This document shows positions 61,468 through 64,000 of a stretch of 64,000 nt of DNA, piece after piece. Within the stretch, counting starts at the first letter, position 1; each line of letters begins with the position of its first letter. Origin of the DNA: CAVXDY01 sp963760715 (GTDB lineage Bacteria; Actinomycetota; Thermoleophilia; Miltoncostaeales; Miltoncostaeaceae); contig CAVXDY010000003.1 of the NCBI GenBank assembly GCA_963760715.1, positions 620,001 through 684,000 of the forward strand, read 5' to 3'. A program made the translations under genes and the position numbers. The notes under the pieces were generated by a model, which was given only the letters and a program-made list of their open reading frames with translations, did no database searches and was not told the DNA's origin.

Positions 61468-62301
61468 GTGAGGCGGTCACCTGAGGTGCGGGCGATCGCG
61501 CGGCGGCTCGGGCGCGCGCGCCTGTTCACCAAGCGCCGAGTGCTGCGCCACTTCGGGCATCCGCTGCTCTCACGGCGGGGGCTGCGCTACCTGGCGCGGG
61601 ACCCCGAGGTGGACTCGTTCACCTACCACATCGTCAACGAGGAGGATCTCGCGGCGGTGCTCGCCGACCTGACGGGCGACCCGCTGCAGACGATGACCGC
61701 GCTCTTCCGCGAGGCGCCGGACTCGCTGGACGTGGGCCGGGGCATCGGCCACAAGAGCCGCATCCCCGTGAGCGGTTTCCACGGGTCCCTCTACGCCCTG
61801 ACGCGCCGGCTGCGGCCGCGCCACGTGCTCGAGACCGGCGTGCTCGACGGGGTGGGTTCGCTGCTGGTGCTCGAGGCGCTGGCGCGGAACGCGGACGAGG
61901 GCGCCGTGGGGCGTCTCACGAGCATCGACATCGACCCCTACGCCGGGCGGCTCGTGAGCCGGCGCCCGGACCTGACGCCGTACTGGCACCCGGTGACGGG
62001 TGACTCGCGCGACGTGCTGCCCCGGTTCCTGCCCGAGTGGGAACGCGTCAACCTCTTCATCAACGACTCCGCCGCGGGACGCGACCTGCAGGCCCGCGAG
62101 CTCGAGATCGTGCTCCCGTGGATGGCCGACGGCGGAGCCGTCGTGACGGCCCAGGACTTCCACGGGGTGCTGGGGCCGGCCACCGAGGGGCAGGGAATGG
62201 GCTACCGGCGCTTCCAGGAGCATCCCCTCGACCACTTCTACCCCGGCCGGGTCCTGGGGTTCGCCGTCGACCGGCGCGACGCGGAGAACGAGACCGCCTG
62301 A
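61468..62301 (+). CDS. Class I SAM-dependent methyltransferase (Methyltransf_24-like)
   Basis: This 277-residue protein has a basic N-terminal part (about 1-75) and then a Rossmann-like core. VLETGVLDGVGSLLVLEAL is the AdoMet-binding loop, LTSIDIDPYAGRL the acidic second strand, and NLFINDSAAGRDLQARELE a later strand; GGAVVTAQDF follows. It resembles the Methyltransf_24 group that modifies sugars or natural products. The substrate is unknown. It is convergent with the next gene, nine bases away. Confidence 0.82.
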   Translation: MRRSPEVRAIARRLGRARLFTKRRVLRHFGHPLLSRRGLRYLARDPEVDSFTYHIVNEEDLAAVLADLTGDPLQTMTALFREAPDSLDVGRGIGHKSRIPVSGFHGSLYALTRRLRPRHVLETGVLDGVGSLLVLEALARNADEGAVGRLTSIDIDPYAGRLVSRRPDLTPYWHPVTGDSRDVLPRFLPEWERVNLFINDSAAGRDLQARELEIVLPWMADGGAVVTAQDFHGVLGPATEGQGMGYRRFQEHPLDHFYPGRVLGFAVDRRDAENETA

Positions 62302-62310
62302 GCCGGGGGC

Positions 62311-62613
62311 TCAGGCGAAGAGGATCTCGTCGCCCGTCTCGCCCTCGCGCAGGCGCTGCTCCACCTTCTCGAAGGCCAGCTCGTGCAGGACGGGCAGCAG
62401 GGTCTCGATGGGCCCGTCCGGGGCGTCGGCGTTGCGGAACTGCACGCTGACGCGGCCGATGAAGCAGGTCTTGATGCCCAGCTCCTCGCCGTCCCGCAGC
62501 ACCCGCACCTGGAAGCCCCACAGCATGGGGGGCCCGTCGGTGAGCGAGGTCCGGATGCCCTGGGGATCGAGCTCGTAGGCCGTACCGTCAACCTCGACTT
62601 GATGGTTAGTCAT
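62311..62613 (-). CDS. Small protein of unknown function
   Basis: This is a 100-residue acidic protein. TNHQVEVDGTAYELDPQGIRTSL is followed by LWGFQVRVLRDGEELGIKTCFIGRVSVQFR, a beta-rich half, and a C-terminal helix (HELAFEKVEQRLREGE). No family is recognised. The ATG overlaps the stop of the gamma-glutamyltransferase gene (ATGA), so the two are coupled. Confidence 0.7.
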   Translation of the reverse strand: MTNHQVEVDGTAYELDPQGIRTSLTDGPPMLWGFQVRVLRDGEELGIKTCFIGRVSVQFRNADAPDGPIETLLPVLHELAFEKVEQRLREGETGDEILFA

Positions 62614-64000
62614 AGATCGATCACCTCGCCACTCGCCGTCACGCCCGCCGCCGCACCGCCTCGCCGGGGGTCTCCGGCGCCCTCGAGCCCCCGGGGGCCC
62701 GATCCGGCCAGGCTCACCCCTCCGAAGAACAGGCTCGTCGCCCCCCAGCGGCGCACCGCGTGGCCATCGGCGACGAGGGCCGCCACCGCCTCCTCCCCCA
62801 CTCCCCCCTCCACGTCCACGCCGTCGCCCTCGGGGTGGACGCGGGGGCGTCGCACCGCATCGGCGGCTCCGAGCCCGCCGTCGACCGCGCTGATGACGGT
62901 CTGGAGGATGGCCGAGCGCAGGCGGTTCGACCCCGCCGAGCCCAGCGCGAGCACCGGCTCGTCACCGCGCAGCAGGAGGGTGGGCGCCATCATCGAGGTC
63001 ATCCGGGCGCCCGGGGTGAGGCGGCCGAAGCCGCCGGGGTTGAGGTCTTCCTCTCCGAGCATGTTGTTCAGGAGGATGCCGGTCCCCGGCACCACCACGC
63101 CCGACCCCGAGCCGTTGGAGCTCGACAGGCTGGCCATGCCGCCGTCGCCGTCCACGGCGCTGATGTGGGTTGTGGAGCCGGTGGGCTTGCGGCTCACCGG
63201 CCAGCGGTCGGCGCCCTCCCGCCGGGCCACGCGCCGCGCCCAGAGACGCTCGATGGCGTCCTCCTCGTGGAGGTCGCGGTCGAACTCCGGCCCGCGCAGG
63301 GCGTTCGCCACCGCCCCGGCGCGCGCCACGGTGCGGTAGTGCTCCACGTCTCCGCGCGGCGGATGGTGCTGCTCGGCCTCGCTCAGGGCCACGGCGATCA
63401 GGGCGCCGCCGGAGGACGGCGGCGGGTTGATCAGCAGGGTGAGCCCCCGGTAGGAGATCTCGAGCGGGCGCCGCTCCACGACCCGGTACTCCCTCAGGTC
63501 CTCGGCCGTCACGAGCCCCCCGGTCGCGGCGAGGTGCTCGACGATCGCGGCGGCGAGCGGGCCGTCGCGCATGCTGCCCGGGCCCGCCTGCCCGAGGTGC
63601 GCCAGGGTCTCGGCCAGGTCGGGCAGGCGCAGGCGCTCGCCCTCGCCCAGCAGGCGGCCACCGGGGGCGTAGACGGCCGCGGCCGCGGGGGTCGCCCGCA
63701 GCATGTCGGCGAGGATCTCGTGGAGGTAGGCGGCCTCCCGGCCCAGGATCACGCCCTCGCGGGCAAGGCGCACCGCCGGCTCGACGAGGTCGGCCAGGGG
63801 GAGCCGGCCCAGGCGGGAGGCGGCCTCGCCCAGTCCCGACACCATGCCCGGCACGGCCACCGACGCCGGGCCGATGTGGAACACCTGGTCGGCGCCGCCG
63901 AACGGGACCGTGAACGAGTCGAGATCCCGCGCGTCGAGCCGCCGGCCGGCCGGGCCGAGACCGGGCACGGCCACGAAGAAGTCGAGCAGGGTCACCGCGC
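62610..64000 (-). CDS. Gamma-glutamyltransferase family protein (cut by window edge)
   Basis: This is the C-terminal 460 or so residues of a gamma-glutamyltranspeptidase-like Ntn hydrolase. The frame stays open to base 64000, so the N-terminus is missing. TVPFGGADQVFHIGPASVAVPGMVSGL and AVRLAREG belong to the large subunit. The autocleavage/catalytic Thr lies in GSTTHISAVDGDGGMASLSSSNG, and VPGTGILLNNMLGEEDLNPGG and GSAGSNRLRSAILQTVISAVDGG (in parts) are small-subunit motifs. It hydrolyses gamma-glutamyl compounds such as glutathione, or related substrates; actinobacterial members often act on other peptides. Confidence 0.92.
   Translation of the reverse strand, partial: AVTLLDFFVAVPGLGPAGRRLDARDLDSFTVPFGGADQVFHIGPASVAVPGMVSGLGEAASRLGRLPLADLVEPAVRLAREGVILGREAAYLHEILADMLRATPAAAAVYAPGGRLLGEGERLRLPDLAETLAHLGQAGPGSMRDGPLAAAIVEHLAATGGLVTAEDLREYRVVERRPLEISYRGLTLLINPPPSSGGALIAVALSEAEQHHPPRGDVEHYRTVARAGAVANALRGPEFDRDLHEEDAIERLWARRVARREGADRWPVSRKPTGSTTHISAVDGDGGMASLSSSNGSGSGVVVPGTGILLNNMLGEEDLNPGGFGRLTPGARMTSMMAPTLLLRGDEPVLALGSAGSNRLRSAILQTVISAVDGGLGAADAVRRPRVHPEGDGVDVEGGVGEEAVAALVADGHAVRRWGATSLFFGGVSLAGSGPRGLEGAGDPRRGGAAAGVTASGEVIDL

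Overview
The window is a 64 kb piece of a high-GC bacterial chromosome, almost certainly an actinobacterium. The gene content and order point to the class Thermoleophilia (Solirubrobacterales, Gaiellales or Miltoncostaeales relatives). That placement is inference from synteny and style: many GTG starts, 1-4 base gene overlaps, G+C around 70% or higher by eye, and the actinobacterial order rpmE-prfA-prmC-sua5-glyA-upp-wecA-atpIBEFHAGDC. No rRNA, tRNA, CRISPR array, prophage or insertion sequence was seen.

Layout. 0-2 kb: two tandem paralogous secreted surface proteins, the first cut by the window edge and frame-disrupted. 1.9-7.6 kb (minus): ftsE-ftsX-S41 protease-RNase R-smpB-small OB-like protein, behind a good sigma70-type promoter. 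7.7-12.1 kb (minus): secA-prfB, with the classical RF2 programmed frameshift site, and the hibernation factor hpf. 12.2-20.4 kb (minus): an envelope sugar cluster (M20 peptidase, LytR-CpsA-Psr ligase, UDP-glucose dehydrogenase, sugar nucleotidyltransferase, SIS isomerase) running into mtnA and comF, with four-base overlaps among the first four genes. 20.6-29.5 kb (minus): an MFS exporter, FKBP and the complete F-type ATP synthase operon behind a TTGCCG/TATACT promoter. 29.9-34.7 kb: a secreted protein of unknown function, a WecA/MraY-type transferase, an SDR, upp and a VIT1-type transporter. 34.7-41.5 kb (minus): an accessory block of a serine hydrolase, two paralogous four-helix membrane proteins, a secreted cupredoxin, DUF1501, DUF1800 and a GH26-like protein. 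It interrupts the otherwise conserved translation-to-ATP-synthase gene order. 41.6-47.2 kb (minus): glyA, sua5, a vapBC toxin-antitoxin pair, prmC, an unknown gene, prfA and rpmE. 47.4-49.7 kb (minus): etfBA, a 39-codon remnant of an enoyl-CoA hydratase and a B12-binding mutase subunit. 49.8-55 kb (plus): leucyl aminopeptidase, a TSUP transporter and a sulfate ABC transporter (sbp-cysT-cysW, no ATPase gene) with a structured leader. 55-57.6 kb (minus): a PPOX-family flavoprotein, meaB (frame-disrupted) and hisC. 57.6-62.3 kb (plus): acyltransferase, glycosyltransferase, LON-domain protein, YgfZ-like protein, two small unknown proteins and a methyltransferase. 62.3-64 kb (minus): a small unknown protein and a gamma-glutamyltransferase that runs off the right edge.

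How the parts work together: translation and its quality control (smpB, rnr, prfA, prfB, prmC, rpmE, sua5, hpf), envelope building and division (ftsEX, LCP, UDP-sugar genes, wecA), energy (ATP synthase, ETF) and propionate/B12 metabolism (B12-binding subunit, meaB) are interleaved, as in many actinobacterial core regions.

Quality note. Six single-base insertions relative to the expected frames are visible: three in the first gene, one at the start of the second, one in prfA and one in meaB. prfA is essential, so at least some of these are likely residual sequencing or assembly errors and not true mutations.
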